Positions 8,620-21,141 of a DNA stretch of 64,000 nt are shown here, piece by piece (positions within the stretch are counted from its first letter, which is position 1; every line of letters begins with the position of its first letter). The translations under genes and the position numbers were made by a program. The notes beneath the pieces are model-generated. The model ran no database searches, was not told the DNA's origin, and worked only from the letters and a program-made list of their open reading frames with translations. The stretch covers positions 62,001 to 126,000 of the forward strand of contig NZ_LWHG01000029.1 of NCBI RefSeq assembly GCF_001625445.1. The letters run 5' to 3'. The DNA comes from Haladaptatus sp. R4. Its GTDB lineage: Archaea; Halobacteriota; Halobacteria; Halobacteriales; Haladaptataceae.

Positions 8620-9771
8620 CGAAGTCGCTCCTCCATGCGGAAGCGTTCGGGGTCGTCTTCGAACGCGTCGGCGCATCCCTGTCCACAGAAGTAGTAGGTC
8701 TTGCCGTCGAGGTCGACCGTCGCGGGGCCTCGTCCGTGACGACGTCCATGCCGCAGACCGGATCGATCACCGTTTCCCCGTTCTTCGCATTCGCATCCGC
8801 GCCCTCATCCTCGCCCACGTCCTCATTTTCGTCCACGCCCTCATTCTCATCCGCGTCCGCGTTCGCTTCCTCACCGTCGTTCGCCGCTTCGTCCCTTTCG
8901 GTTCGGGTTTCGATTCCCTCGCTCGGGACGGGCGGACGGTCCGTCGCACCGCGTCGGGCCGCCACGAGTTCCGCGAGGATGCTCAGTGCGATCTCCTCCG
9001 GCGTTTCGGCTCGCAGATCGAGACCGGCGGGGACGACCTGGCGTCGGCGACGTCGTCGGCGTCGACGCCGAGGCGCTCGGCCACGTCCTCGAACAGGTTC
9101 TTCGCCCGTCTCGTGCTGGCGACGAGTCCGACGTACGGAACCCCCGCTCGAAGCCCGATTTCGATCCCACTCTCGTCGAACGCCCCCATCGTCGCGACGA
9201 CGATAGCCTCTGCCCCCTCGATCCGTTCGACGACACCCTCGTCGTCGGGGGTGATAGTCTCGTCCGCCCGAGGGGCGGCCTCCGAATCGGCGACGACGGT
9301 CACCACGTACGACATGTCGCCCGCGAGTCGAGCGAGTGAGCGTGCCATCGGCGAGTCGCCGATGACCACGAGTCGCGGTGTCGGCATCACCGGTTCGACG
9401 AACAGTTCGAGGACGCCGCCGCTGTGGCACGTCATCGGGAACGCGTCGAGGCCGGGACGAGCGACGGTGTCCGGGTCGGGTGCCAATCCTAACAGCGCCG
9501 ATTTTCCCGTCCGTAGGGCGCGTTTGGCTTCGCGGACGGCGACCGACTGGGCGCAGGCGGCACCACCGACCCACCCCACCAGTTCCCCGTCGGGCGTTAC
9601 GAGCGCTCTGTCACCCACGTTCACGGAGACCGGCGGTTCTCGTCGGACGACGGTCACCACGGCGAACGAACGGCCAGCTTCGCGCCACTCGCTGGCCAGT
9701 CGGTCCACCTTCTCGGGCGAGGTAGCGTCCCGTTCGGTCGGGTCGTCGTCGGGTGGTCTGTCTGTCGTCAT
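8616..9771 (-). CDS. XdhC-like protein fused to a C-terminal YHS domain, two frame breaks
   Basis: Starts at MTTDRPPDDDPTERD (9771). The XdhC part is recognised by VTPDGELVGWVGGAACAQSV, AFPMTCHSGGVLELFVEP and the Rossmann part (LVVIGDSPMARSLARLAG, PYVGLVAS). After VAPAGLDLRAETPEEIALSI-type sequence comes an Asp/Glu/Asn/Ala-rich linker (about 9.0-8.8 kb), then a YHS metal-binding domain (DPVCGMDVVTDEAP, then YYFCGQGCADAFEDDPERF). One base is missing near 9040 and one near 8723; restoring both gives 385 residues. YHS domains bind metals, often copper in transport proteins, so this may be a copper or cofactor delivery protein. The stop overlaps the coxD start. Confidence 0.78.
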
Positions 9772-9837
9772 CTTCTGATGCGTGCTACTAGTACACACGG
9801 GTCGCGTGCGAAAGAGGATGTCGCCGCCGAGACCGGA

Positions 9838-12316
<2,479 letters not shown>

Positions 12317-12320
<4 letters not shown>

Positions 12321-13042
12321 GGGGAGTCACCTCCGTCGTCCGCGGTCCGGGTCCCGTCTGTCGTTCCGTCCTCCGAAACGTTCCGACAGCAGGAGTCCGC
12401 CCCGCATCCCGTCGCCTTGCCACCGTCCGTCACGTTGCCACCGTCGGTTGCCTCGCTGCCGTCAGTCGCTTCGCCGCCGTCCGTCGCCGTGGCCTCCGCC
12501 TCGGCGTCCGTCTGTTCGTTTTCGACGGGCGACTCCGGCGGTTCGCGGCCGTTGAGCACGTCCGCCGCGTACTCGATGGACTTGACGATGTTTTGATAGC
12601 CCGTGCATCGACAGAGGTTGCCGCTGATCTTCTCGCGAATCTCCGCCTCCGTCGGGTCCGGGTTCTCGTCCAGCAGGGCTTTTCCGGCCATGATCATGCC
12701 CGGCGTGCAGTAGCCACACTGGAGGCCGTGCATCTGGCGGAAGCCCTCCTGAATCGGGTGGAGGTCGCTCTCTCCCATTCCCGCTTCCTCTAGGCTCCCC
12801 ATTCCTTCGACCGTCGTGATGTCGCTCCCGTCGGCTTGCACGGCGAAGAGGAGACACGACTTGTAGGCTTCGCCGTCCATATTGATCGTACACGCCCCGC
12901 AGTTCCCGGTGTCACAGCCGATGTGCGTGCCGGTCAGGTCGAGGTTCTCCCGAATCGCGTGTACGAGTAGCTCTCGCGGCTCGACGCTCAGTTCGTGTTC
13001 GGTTCCGTTGATCGTGAGTGTGATGTCCTTCGTCTGGTTCAT
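12317..13042 (-). CDS. coxS: CO dehydrogenase small (2Fe-2S) subunit with unusual C-terminal tail
   Basis: The start [18 protein letters not shown] (13042) gives 241 residues. The first 160 are a normal CoxS: plant-type 2Fe-2S cysteines in [16 protein letters not shown]...CLLF and the second cluster in [11 protein letters not shown]...[10 protein letters not shown]. It passes electrons from the Mo site to the FAD subunit. The last 80 residues are unlike the family: an acidic linker, then repeated ATDGG-type units (about 12410-12490) and a Cys-rich GCGADSCC before another acidic stretch. The frame is intact. The stop overlaps the coxL ATG by four bases, and the coxM stop lies one base before the start. 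Confidence 0.92.
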
Positions 13043-13043
13043 G

Positions 13044-13909
13044 TCAGTCCCCTCCCGCCCGTTCCGTTGCGTCGGCAAGCGCACGCTGCGTGAGGACCCG
13101 GACCATGTTTTCCTTGTATTCGACGCTCCCGTGTTCGTCGGCCTCGGGATTCGACGCCTCCGCGGCGAGTTCACCCGCCCGCTTGAACAGGTCGGCACTG
13201 GGCGATTCGTTTTCGAGCGCTTCCGCGGCGTCGGGAACGGAAACGTTCGTGATATCGACCGCCGTCAGCGCGACGGTCGCGTCGGTGATGACGCCATCGT
13301 CCACTCTCACGCGAGCACCCACTCCGACCATCGCGTAGTCGCCGACCTTCCGTTTCAGTTTGTGATACGCGCTCCCCTCGTCTTCCGGCGGAACCGGTAC
13401 TCGGAGTTCGGTGGCGAGTTCCCCCTCCTTCAGGTTGTTGTCGTAGGGGAGAAGGAAGAACTCGTCCGCGGGGATGACGCGTTCGCCGTCCGGTCCCTGC
13501 GCGACCACGTCTCCCTCGTGAGCCAACAGTACGGTCGCCCAATCCCCCTTCGGGTCCGACTGGGCGACGAGCCGACGACCGTTCCGCGGTTGCGGATCTG
13601 CGGGTCCGCGACGAGCGGTGCGGTATCGGCGAAACTGCCGTACTTCTCGGCGATGAGCGGCGATTCCTCGATTTCGACGTGCCGCGTGAGGGCACCGATC
13701 TTCAGGTATCCGTCCTCCTCGCGAAGATAGTCGAGATCCTCGATGCGGTTCAGATCGACGACCGTCGACGGTCGTGCCAGTCGAAACCGCATCAGGGGAA
13801 CGAGGCTCTGTCCCCCGGCGAGGATGGTCGGTTCGTCGAGACCGTCGAGGAGGTCCACCGCCTCGTCGACGGTCGTCGGTTCGTGAAGTTCGAATTGTGC
13901 GGCTTTCAT
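13044..13909 (-). CDS. coxM: CO dehydrogenase medium (FAD) subunit, one frame break
   Basis: From [18 protein letters not shown] (13909), the FAD-binding PCMH-type domain shows [19 protein letters not shown] and [13 protein letters not shown], the two flavin-contact motifs, followed by a CO dehydrogenase flavoprotein C-terminal domain ([24 protein letters not shown] end). One base is missing near 13567; adding it gives GS[16 protein letters not shown] and 288 residues, the usual size. It moves electrons from CoxS to the quinone pool. The start overlaps the coxG stop as ATGA (13906-13909). Confidence 0.9.
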
Positions 13910-14492
13910 AGCAAGTTCCTGAGTCGGTTCGTGATACTCCGTCCCTGTTCGCTCTCGTCGACGTCCGACATCTGCTGCTGGATGTTCGTGAAAAACTGGC
14001 TCACTATCTTGTCGGCGACCGGGTTGAGTACCCGGCCGCCCAACTGTGCAATTCGCCCGGAGACGTCGGCTCCCGTCCACCACTCGACCTTCGATCCGAC
14101 GTCGTCGCTGATGGTCATTCCGGATTCCATCTCGAAACTGCTGTCCGAGGCGGCACCACCGCCGTGGCCACCATTTTGGGATACTCCCGTTCGATGATGG
14201 TGACCCGCGTTTCGAATCGCGGTTTCACGCTCCCGACGCCGATCTGCATCAACGCCGCGTACTTGCCCCCTTCCACGAACGCTCGATCCGCGACGACCTC
14301 CGGATCGACGTCGGGCAACGTCGGGACGTCCTCCTCCGGTTCGTAGTTGTCGAAATCGAAGTCGCCGTCATCCATCGGGACGATGTACCGACATCCCTTG
14401 AGCGCATCCCGAACGGCGACGGGATCCGACAATACGACCCAGGCGTCCTCCGGCTCTACCCCCTCCAGTTCGAATTCACCCTCGAACTCCAT
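13906..14492 (-). CDS. coxG: CoxG-like SRPBCC protein, one frame break, first gene of the operon
   Basis: MEFEGEFELEGVEPEDAWVV (14492) begins a CoxG/SRPBCC fold: DPVAVRDALKGC is the typical 'xxVAxClPGC'-like element, then EREYPKMVATA, and after the break SSFEMESGMTISDD, SKVEWWTGADVSGRIAQLGGRV and VADKIVSQFF. One base is missing near 14160; adding it reads GGAASDSSFEME and gives 195 residues. CoxG proteins are thought to anchor or recruit CO dehydrogenase to the membrane. It is the first gene of the nine-gene run, so the operon promoter should lie just above 14492. Confidence 0.85.
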
Positions 14493-14549
14493 GCCTGTAT
14501 GCTCCTGTCCGAGTCCGTAGACTCGTGTTCCTACCCAACCCGTGCAATG

Positions 14550-14855
14550 TTAAGTGTTACCTAGTGACACAATTTTCGTCACGCGTTTCGCGTCTATCAT
14601 CGAATCGACACTGTCGGATAGACCAATGTATCCGAAGCTATCGATCAAAGCCATCTCCTCCGCGAGTTCTTCGAGCGACATTTGGGTACCGATTCGGTCC
14701 AAGAGCAGACGGTCGCAACTGGCTGACCATCCCTTCTACGGCCGAGTCGTCCAGTTGCCGGGGAATATGGATAAAACCGCCGACGATATCCTTGGAATCG
14801 GATCGTTCGTGGTCTCCTCCGGGCCGAATTCGAGAACGATGCGGACGGAAGCCAT
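14550..14855 (-). pseudogene. Candidate small gene broken by two frame shifts
   Basis: The ATG at 14855 (MASVRIVLEFGPEETTND) and the stop at 14550 (…SDSVDSMIDAKRVTKIVSLGNT) are in the same frame, 102 codons apart, but a TAG interrupts. Between them another frame reads SDSKDIVGGFIHIPRQLDDS, which looks protein-like, so two compensating indels would restore about 100 residues. The last part alone (MSLEELAEEMALIDSFGYIG, from 14681) could be a 43-residue protein. I do not recognise the family. It lies 10 nt after the GDSL gene and 57 nt before coxG on the same strand. Confidence 0.4.
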
Positions 14856-14865
14856 GTTCGGTTGC

Positions 14866-16164
14866 TCACCTCGTGTGTCGATGGGTCCGTTTGAAGAGCG
14901 AAAGATCGACCGCGTCGGCCATCGCACGATAGCCAGCATCGCTTGGATGCAGGTGATCGCCGCTATCGTATTCCGGACGGATTCGATCTGGCTGGGCCGG
15001 GTCGCGGATCGCGGCATCGAAATCGATGACACCATCGAAGACGTCCGTCGTCCGGATAAACCGATTCACCATCTCCCGTTTGGCCTCTCCCTCCGGCGAA
15101 TCGTATCTGTTTCCGTATTTCGCCCCCCGAGTCGGCGTGAGGGTTCCGGCGAAGATGTTGCTCCCGCTGGCGTGCACTCGTTTGGCGATCTGCGTCAGTC
15201 CGGCGATCATCTGCTCGGCGGTTACTGCCGGAGGGTATTGACCGATGTCGTTGATTCCCTCGAGGATAATCACGTCGGAGACGTTCGGTTGCTCGATGAC
15301 GTCGTGGTCGAGTCGCGCCAGTGCGTTGTTGCCGAACGAAAGTCCCGGGTTCGCATCGTGAAGGAGTCGATTACCCGAGATACCGGCGTTAACGATCGAT
15401 CGATGCACTGACCGGTGATCGGTGAGCCGTCGTGCCAAGTAATCGGGCCAGGTGTGATCCGCACCCGGCGTCGAGTTGAATCCGTCGGTGATCGAATCGC
15501 CGAACGCCACGATCGTGCTCGTGAGTTTCCGCGCGATCACATCGACACCACCGAGGAAAAACCACGATTGCGTCGAGTTCGTGAACTGGTCACCGTCCGC
15601 GTCGGCCGTGTGGTTTCCCCGTTGGGAGATATACGTCGTGTGGAGCGCGAGCGGATGCCACGTCGCGGGGCCAGTAGCGGCCGATGCGTACAGACTGACG
15701 GCGAGGTCCTGATCGGGTTCGACGGACAATTCGATGGGATCACTGTAGACGACTGCCCCTGCCGGAATGAAAACGGATTTCTCGCCCCCAAACGTTACCG
15801 TTCTGTTCGTCTTCGACAGAACGGTTGCTCCGGTATCGCGGATTCCGACCGTCGCCGCATCGATCGTCACGCCTTTCGTCCCGTACTCGTTCGTGAGTCG
15901 AATGCGAACAGCTGATCCTCCGACGCTGGTATGGACGATTTCCCGCAACGTTCGATTCTCGAACCCGGTCCGTGAGAGGCCACTCTGCCCCGGGGGGACT
16001 GGCGACCCGCTCCACGCCCCCACGAACCGTTCGTGAGCGCCACCACGGCCGTGTGACGGCGAACCGTTTCTCGGTGATTCACACGCACCGGAGACGTCCA
16101 CCCCGGTTGCACTGATACCGGTCGCTGCACCAACCGCCTTGAGGAATGTTCTCCGTTCGAACAT
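14866..16164 (-). CDS. Secreted SGNH/GDSL-family hydrolase
   Basis: The 432-residue product has a twin-arginine signal (MFERRTFLKAVG) ending near a Cys (VSGAC) that could be a lipobox. A beta-rich N-terminal domain (residues about 40-210) precedes the SGNH catalytic domain: block I TIVAFGDSITDGFN with the nucleophilic Ser, block II NAGISGNRLL, block III IILEGINDIGQ and block V GDHLHPSDAGY with the catalytic Asp and His. Such enzymes deacylate or deacetylate esters, often on polysaccharides; the substrate here is not evident. A strongly AT-rich stretch at 16190-16245 upstream probably holds its promoter. Confidence 0.9.
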   Translation of the reverse strand: MFERRTFLKAVGAATGISATGVDVSGACESPRNGSPSHGRGGAHERFVGAWSGSPVPPGQSGLSRTGFENRTLREIVHTSVGGSAVRIRLTNEYGTKGVTIDAATVGIRDTGATVLSKTNRTVTFGGEKSVFIPAGAVVYSDPIELSVEPDQDLAVSLYASAATGPATWHPLALHTTYISQRGNHTADADGDQFTNSTQSWFFLGGVDVIARKLTSTIVAFGDSITDGFNSTPGADHTWPDYLARRLTDHRSVHRSIVNAGISGNRLLHDANPGLSFGNNALARLDHDVIEQPNVSDVIILEGINDIGQYPPAVTAEQMIAGLTQIAKRVHASGSNIFAGTLTPTRGAKYGNRYDSPEGEAKREMVNRFIRTTDVFDGVIDFDAAIRDPAQPDRIRPEYDSGDHLHPSDAGYRAMADAVDLSLFKRTHRHTR

Positions 16165-16308
16165 GCACTGAGTATAGATCTATACCGAAATAAATTCAAT
16201 TGATGAATTATTATATTTTTAAAAATTATAATTGGTAATATACGCCGTTAGCTGACGGTGTCACGGTGACGACGTCCCTCGTTGGCACGAACGGTCGAAC
16301 CGATCCAC

Positions 16309-17296
16309 TCAGTCGTCGGTGGATACCGGTGCCGGGGACGTCGATCCGGCGTTACTCCCCCGTGAGAAGTAGGATGCCAACGCCGGGCCGCTGACGTTGT
16401 GCCAGATGCTGAATAGTGCCGGGATGAGGGCTACAGCAGGCGAGAAGAACGCCGTCGCGAGCGCGACGGCGAGGCCGCTGTTTTGCAGGCCGACCTCGAA
16501 CGCACAGGTCCGAACCCGCTCTTCGCTCATACCGGTAAGGCGGCCGACGCCGTATCCGGACCCGAGACCGATCGTGTTGTGTGCGATGACGGCGACCACC
16601 GCGACTGCTCCGGCGCTCGCAATCGTCTCCTGGCTGAGACGACGACGGCCGCGACGACGGCGACGATGGCGACGACGCTCACCGCCGGGAACACCTCGAC
16701 ACTCGCTTCCGCGACCGACGGGGCACGTCGGCATCGAGGAGGTATCGAAGCGCGAACCCGGCGATCACGGGAATCAGTACCACCTGCACGATGCTGAAGA
16801 ACAGATCCGCGAAGGTGACGTTCAGTTGTTCCCCGGCGAGGAAGACGACCCAGGCGGGCATCACGATGGGTGCCGCGAGCGTCGTCACGGTCGTGATCGC
16901 CACGGAGAGGGCGACGTCCCCGTCCCCGAGATAGCTCATCACGTTCGAGGCGGTGCCGCCGGGTGCCGCCCCGACGAGGATGGCACCGAGGGCGAGTTCC
17001 GGGGGAAGGGAGAGGGCGAGAACGACGAGGTAGGCCGCCGTCGGCATGATTATCCACTGGGTGAGCGCCCCGATGATGACGTCACGCGGTCGGTCGAAGA
17101 GGCGCTCGAAGTCCGCCGGTTGGAGCGTGATTCCCATCCCGAGCATGATGATGCCGAGAAGGGGGGTGATGTACGGACCGATCCACGTGAAAGCCGGTGG
17201 AACCACGAACGCGATAGCGGAGAACGCGAGCACCCAGACGACGAAGTAGCGGTTCGCGACAGCGCTCACACGTTTTGCGACGTCCACACTGCTCAT
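16309..17296 (-). CDS. Bile acid:sodium symporter (BASS) family transporter, two frame breaks
   Basis: From MSSVDVAKRVSAVANRYFVV (17296), the protein has about nine hydrophobic segments and the family pattern MLGMGITLQPADFERLF, LVGAAPGGTASNVMSYL (discontinuous helix with sodium-site residues) and, after the breaks, AHNTIGLGSGYGVGRL, AFEVGLQNSGLAVALA and SIWHNVSGPALA. Two indels, near 16725 and 16640, split it into three frames; joined they give about 329 residues, normal for BASS proteins. It likely takes up an organic anion with sodium. No neighbour suggests the substrate. Confidence 0.85.
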
Positions 17297-17531
17297 GGTC
17301 TCCCCTGGATATTCGATGGTCGTTTTCGATTCATACCCTGCGATTTATTGTCGTGGGTTTATTCCTGCCGAAACGTCTCAAAATTGCCGGGATCAGCCGT
17401 CGATACGAGAATCTACGCGGAGGTGTGAAATCAATTGGCCGAGAACGAATACATCCTGCCCCCGAGCAGGCGACGAACGTCGCACGAACGACTTGCTGAT
17501 CGCCCGATTAGGAAAAATGTCCTTGGAATCG

Positions 17532-19060
17532 TCACTCGGTGACCGTGACGGCCCGTCGATCGGTTTCGAGGAGCCGATTGAAGGCGTCGAGCATGGCCGT
17601 GACGCTCGCCCGAGTGATGTCCGCATCGCTCGCGTTCACCGACACCGAGTGGTCGTTGTGTGACACCTCGACTTCCACGGTGACGAGTGCGTTCGTCCCG
17701 CCGGTAATCGCATCGACGTGATACGATTCGAGCGTCGCGTCGATGTCGAGTCCTTCCGGGTGGCGGTGATGGCGGCATCGACGGGACCGCTTCCGACACC
17801 GCTGGCGACGTGTTCCTCGCCGTCGACGGCCAGTCGAACGCTCGCGGTTGGTGTCGCACCCCCACTGGTGGCAGTTAGGTCCCGAAGTTCGATCGGTCGG
17901 TCCCGTTCGCGACCCTGTACCTCGTCGGCGATTGCGAGCAGGTCGGTGTCGGTGATGCGTCGTCCTCGCTCACCGATGGCCTTCACCCGCTCGACGATCG
18001 TGTTGAGTTCGTCACCGGACACGCTGACGCCGTGTTCGTCGAGTGCCGAACGGACACCCGCCCTACCGGCGTGTTTTCCGAGGACGAGTCGGCGTTCACG
18101 ACCGACGGTATCCGGCGGGTACGGTTCGTACATCGCCTCGTCCTTGAGCGTCCCGTCCGTGTGGATGCCGGACTCGTGTGCGAATGCGTTCTCGCCGACC
18201 ACGGCCTTGTTCGGTGCGAGCGGAACGTCGGTCGCCGTTGCGACCGTTTGCGCGAGGTCGTACAGCCGTTCGGTCTCGACCGTTTCGAGATCGTAGCCGT
18301 GATCGAGCGCGACGGCGACCTCTTCGAGTGCGACGTTACCCGCCCGCTCGCCGATTCCGTTCACGGTTGCGTGAACGAGATCCGCTCCGGCCTCGATGCT
18401 CGCGAGTGCGTTCGCCAGCGCCAGTCCGAGATCGTCGTGGGTATGGGTGCTCGTCGGACCGAGCGGTGCCAACCGGGAGACGGCGGCCGCGGCCTCTTCC
18501 GGGGTCGCGTGTCCGACCGTATCACAGTAGCAGATTCGGTCAGCTCCGGCCTCGACGCCCGCGTTCATCAATCGTTCGAGGAAATCGAGGTCGGCCCGTG
18601 AGCCGTCCTCGCCGAGGACTTCCAGCCAGAGACCGTGATCCTTGGCGTATTCGGTGAGTTCGACCGTCGTTTGGATCACTTCTTCGCGCGTGGTCCCGAC
18701 CTTTCCCTCGATGTGGCGGTCGCTCGCGGGAACCACGAGGTTCACCCCGTCGACCCCGCAGTCGAGCGCGAGGTCGATGTCGTGTTTGACGCCGCGGGCG
18801 AAACTCGTCACCATCGCGTCGAGGTCGAGGTCGGTTACCCTCGAAATCGTCTCTCTCTCACCTTCTCCGGTGCAGGCGCTCCCGGCTTCGATGACACTGA
18901 TGCCGGTCGCATCGAGCTTGCGGGCGATTTCTGCCTTGTCCGTCGGCGTAAGCGAGATTCCCGGCGCTTGTTCGCCGTCGCGGAGCGTGGTATCGAGGAA
19001 CTGTACGTCAGAATCAGATAGTGGGGTTAGTTCGGGGGAGCCCCCGAATAAATCGATCAC
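17532..19060 (-). CDS. 2-isopropylmalate/(R)-citramalate synthase family protein, one frame break
   Basis: Shows the HMGL-like TIM barrel: FLDTTLRDGEQAPGISLT, DGVNLVVPASDRH, CDTVGHATPEEAAA, STHTHDDLGLALAN, NGIGERAGNVALEE and HESGIHTDGTL. A missing base near 17752 moves the C-terminal regulatory domain (LDIDATLESYHVDAITGGTN, VTVEVEVSHN) to another frame; with it the protein has 509 residues and ends at 17532. The enzyme condenses acetyl-CoA with a 2-oxoacid for leucine or isoleucine synthesis; the sequence alone does not separate LeuA from CimA. It stands alone, without leuBCD. Confidence 0.88.
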
Positions 19061-19217
19061 TGGTCATGATATCCACTTTGGTGTGGTACTCAGACGCATA
19101 TAGTCTGTTCGAGATGGGCAGATATTGCAACCAGTCGAGTGCGGATGCCGTCTCCGGTGCCGAGAGGACGAGTGATGCCGACGCTCTTCGGGAGATTCGC
19201 AAATCCGAACTGACCAC

Positions 19218-20630
19218 CTACAGGGATCGGTGGTGACGGACGCGGACGACTTGCGGAGTCGCATCGCCGAGTCCGAAGTCGCTGTCGTTCATCAGCACGA
19301 ATTCCCGGTCGTCGAGGATGGCGACGCCCTCGACTTTCGACGGGAGGCCGTCGTAGTCGTCGGTGTCGAACGCGAGGTCCTTCGGGACCGCTTCGACGCC
19401 CGCGTCCGCCAGACCGGCAGCATCGAGCGATTCGAGTGTCGGCGTCGTATCTACGTCGTCGAACGTCTCGGGAACCGTCGAGACGCCATCGAGATCGACG
19501 CGATAGAGCTTCATCGTCTCGCTCACGCGTTCGAGGACGAGCAGGGTCCCCTCACCGAGAACCTTGAGTTCGCTGACCTTCACGTCGTGCTGGTCGGGCG
19601 AACCGTCCGCGTTGTCCTTCTCGAACGTACCCGAAAGATCGAGTCGGTAGAGGTACTCGTCGGTGACCGATTTGGAATCGAGATCGAACCGGAAGATGCG
19701 GACGTTCCGAGACGTGTTCGACGTGTGGACGTCCGGGTTCGCGAGCGGGCTCTGCAGCGCGAAGAAAATCTCGCTCTCGTCGGGCGTGACGCCGAACCCT
19801 TCGATCCCACGGTTGAGCTTTCGTCGGCGGACGATCGCCGGGAGGTCACCCGTCACGGGATACGTGGCATCCGAGAGGTCGGCGTCCACGCCCGCCGGGA
19901 CGATACGGTCGAGTACCCTCCCGTCGGCGGCGACGTGTGCGAGGCTCGGTGCGTACTCCTCGGAGATCCAGAAGGTTCCATCGGTGAGTTGGGCGACCGC
20001 TTCGACGTCCATCCCGTTCGGATCGTACGGGATGCGTGCCCCGTTCATCGAGTACGCGGCCTCGGTGTCGGTCACGGTCAACGGGTTGCTGATAGCGGTG
20101 ATGTCGTGTCCGTCCGCGTCCGCGAGCGCGATTGTGTTCACGACGCGTGGCGTCCCATCATCGAGTTCGATCTCGTAGATCGACGGCGTATATCCGGGGT
20201 TCGTGAATATCTTCCCGCCGGACTGGTCGCCGAAGAACGAGGGATCGAGGCCGGTAACCTCCTTTGCATCATCGTGGTGGATGTTCGGTCCGCGGTCGCC
20301 GACCGCGTAGAAACGATCGGTCGATCCGTCGGCAGGAGCGGCGGCCCCACTACCGGGACTGACGAAGAGGTCGAGCGTCTTCCCACGAGTCGAGCCGTTT
20401 CGGAACGTGACGTGTCCGAGCGACAGACCGGACATGTCGAGCGACGTGACCTCGACACGGGCGTTCGTTATTCGACCACAGTTCTCGTCGTGAGTGTTGC
20501 CGTCGTTTCCTTTCTTCTTCCGCTCGTGCCGGTCTCGGCCCCAACTCCGAAGTCTGTTTCCGAAGACGCTGTACGCACCGGTCAGTCCGATTCCACCGAG
20601 CATCCGTCGCCGCGTGGTTTTTTCGCGCAT
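19218..20630 (-). CDS. Tat-exported phytase-like esterase domain protein
   Basis: A 470-residue protein starting MREKTTRRRMLGGIGLTG, a twin-arginine-type signal. The mature part matches the 'esterase-like activity of phytase' family: FYAVGDRGPNIHHDD, MDVEAVAQLTDGTFWISEEY, GRVLDRIVPAG, NRGIEGFGVTPDESEIFFAL and VEGVAILDDREFVLMNDSDFG, a beta-propeller pattern. Such proteins are extracellular and may act on phosphate esters, but few have been tested. The upstream gap to 20738 is very AT-rich (TATATATTTTTATA near 20662) and probably holds promoters for both directions. Confidence 0.85.
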   Translation of the reverse strand: MREKTTRRRMLGGIGLTGAYSVFGNRLRSWGRDRHERKKKGNDGNTHDENCGRITNARVEVTSLDMSGLSLGHVTFRNGSTRGKTLDLFVSPGSGAAAPADGSTDRFYAVGDRGPNIHHDDAKEVTGLDPSFFGDQSGGKIFTNPGYTPSIYEIELDDGTPRVVNTIALADADGHDITAISNPLTVTDTEAAYSMNGARIPYDPNGMDVEAVAQLTDGTFWISEEYAPSLAHVAADGRVLDRIVPAGVDADLSDATYPVTGDLPAIVRRRKLNRGIEGFGVTPDESEIFFALQSPLANPDVHTSNTSRNVRIFRFDLDSKSVTDEYLYRLDLSGTFEKDNADGSPDQHDVKVSELKVLGEGTLLVLERVSETMKLYRVDLDGVSTVPETFDDVDTTPTLESLDAAGLADAGVEAVPKDLAFDTDDYDGLPSKVEGVAILDDREFVLMNDSDFGLGDATPQVVRVRHHRSL

Positions 20631-20737
20631 CGAATCGAGACAGCCATAGAGACCATATGTAAATATATATTTTTATACTATAGAAATTAAGAGCCCAACT
20701 TTGACAACGAAGGGGTTATGGAGCGGTTCCACCATCC

Positions 20738-20986
20738 GTGCCCGAAATCTCCCGCTCGTTGGGCGTCGATACAATCCACTGCCGTTATCAACTGGTGACT
20801 CTGAGGGCAAGTGTGAACGCCCCTAAACCGTCTTTTGACGGTGAACCAGATTTGGTGAGTAGTGGGTACAGAATAACCGTCGATAACGGCCGCGATTCGT
20901 TCTTTGCGATCTGTATCGAGGAACCCGAGAGCGAGACGGCGTGGATCATGTCGGATACCGTCCGGTCGCTGGAGCGGATGCGATGA
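20738..20986 (+). CDS. Small hypothetical protein
   Basis: An 82-codon frame with a GTG start. The C-terminal half, YRITVDNGRDSFFAICIEEP and TAWIMSDTVRSLERMR, resembles short haloarchaeal proteins of unknown function that end in an 'AWI-x-SD' pattern. The N-terminal third looks less protein-like, so the true start may be further in. It is divergent from the phytase-like gene across an AT-rich promoter region. Function unknown. Confidence 0.5.
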   Translation: MPEISRSLGVDTIHCRYQLVTLRASVNAPKPSFDGEPDLVSSGYRITVDNGRDSFFAICIEEPESETAWIMSDTVRSLERMR

Positions 20987-21141
20987 ACCCGCATAGTAGA
21001 GATGCTTCGACGAATCTCTTCAACGCGGAAGCGGTATCAGTTCGGCGTGATACGACGTTGCTCCCCATCGAACGTTCATCTGGCACGACACCATCGAACG
21101 TTCCTCTGACACGATAACGCGACGTTCGTCGGGCGACTTCC

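Noticed and set aside
7049-8694. Plus-strand frames of about 350 codons opposite coxD and coxE
   Set aside because: Arg-rich shadow translations; the minus strand carries clear AAA+ and VWA motifs.
19230-20690. 486-codon plus-strand frame opposite the phytase-like gene
   Set aside because: No motif and unusual composition; the opposite frame has a Tat signal and a full domain.
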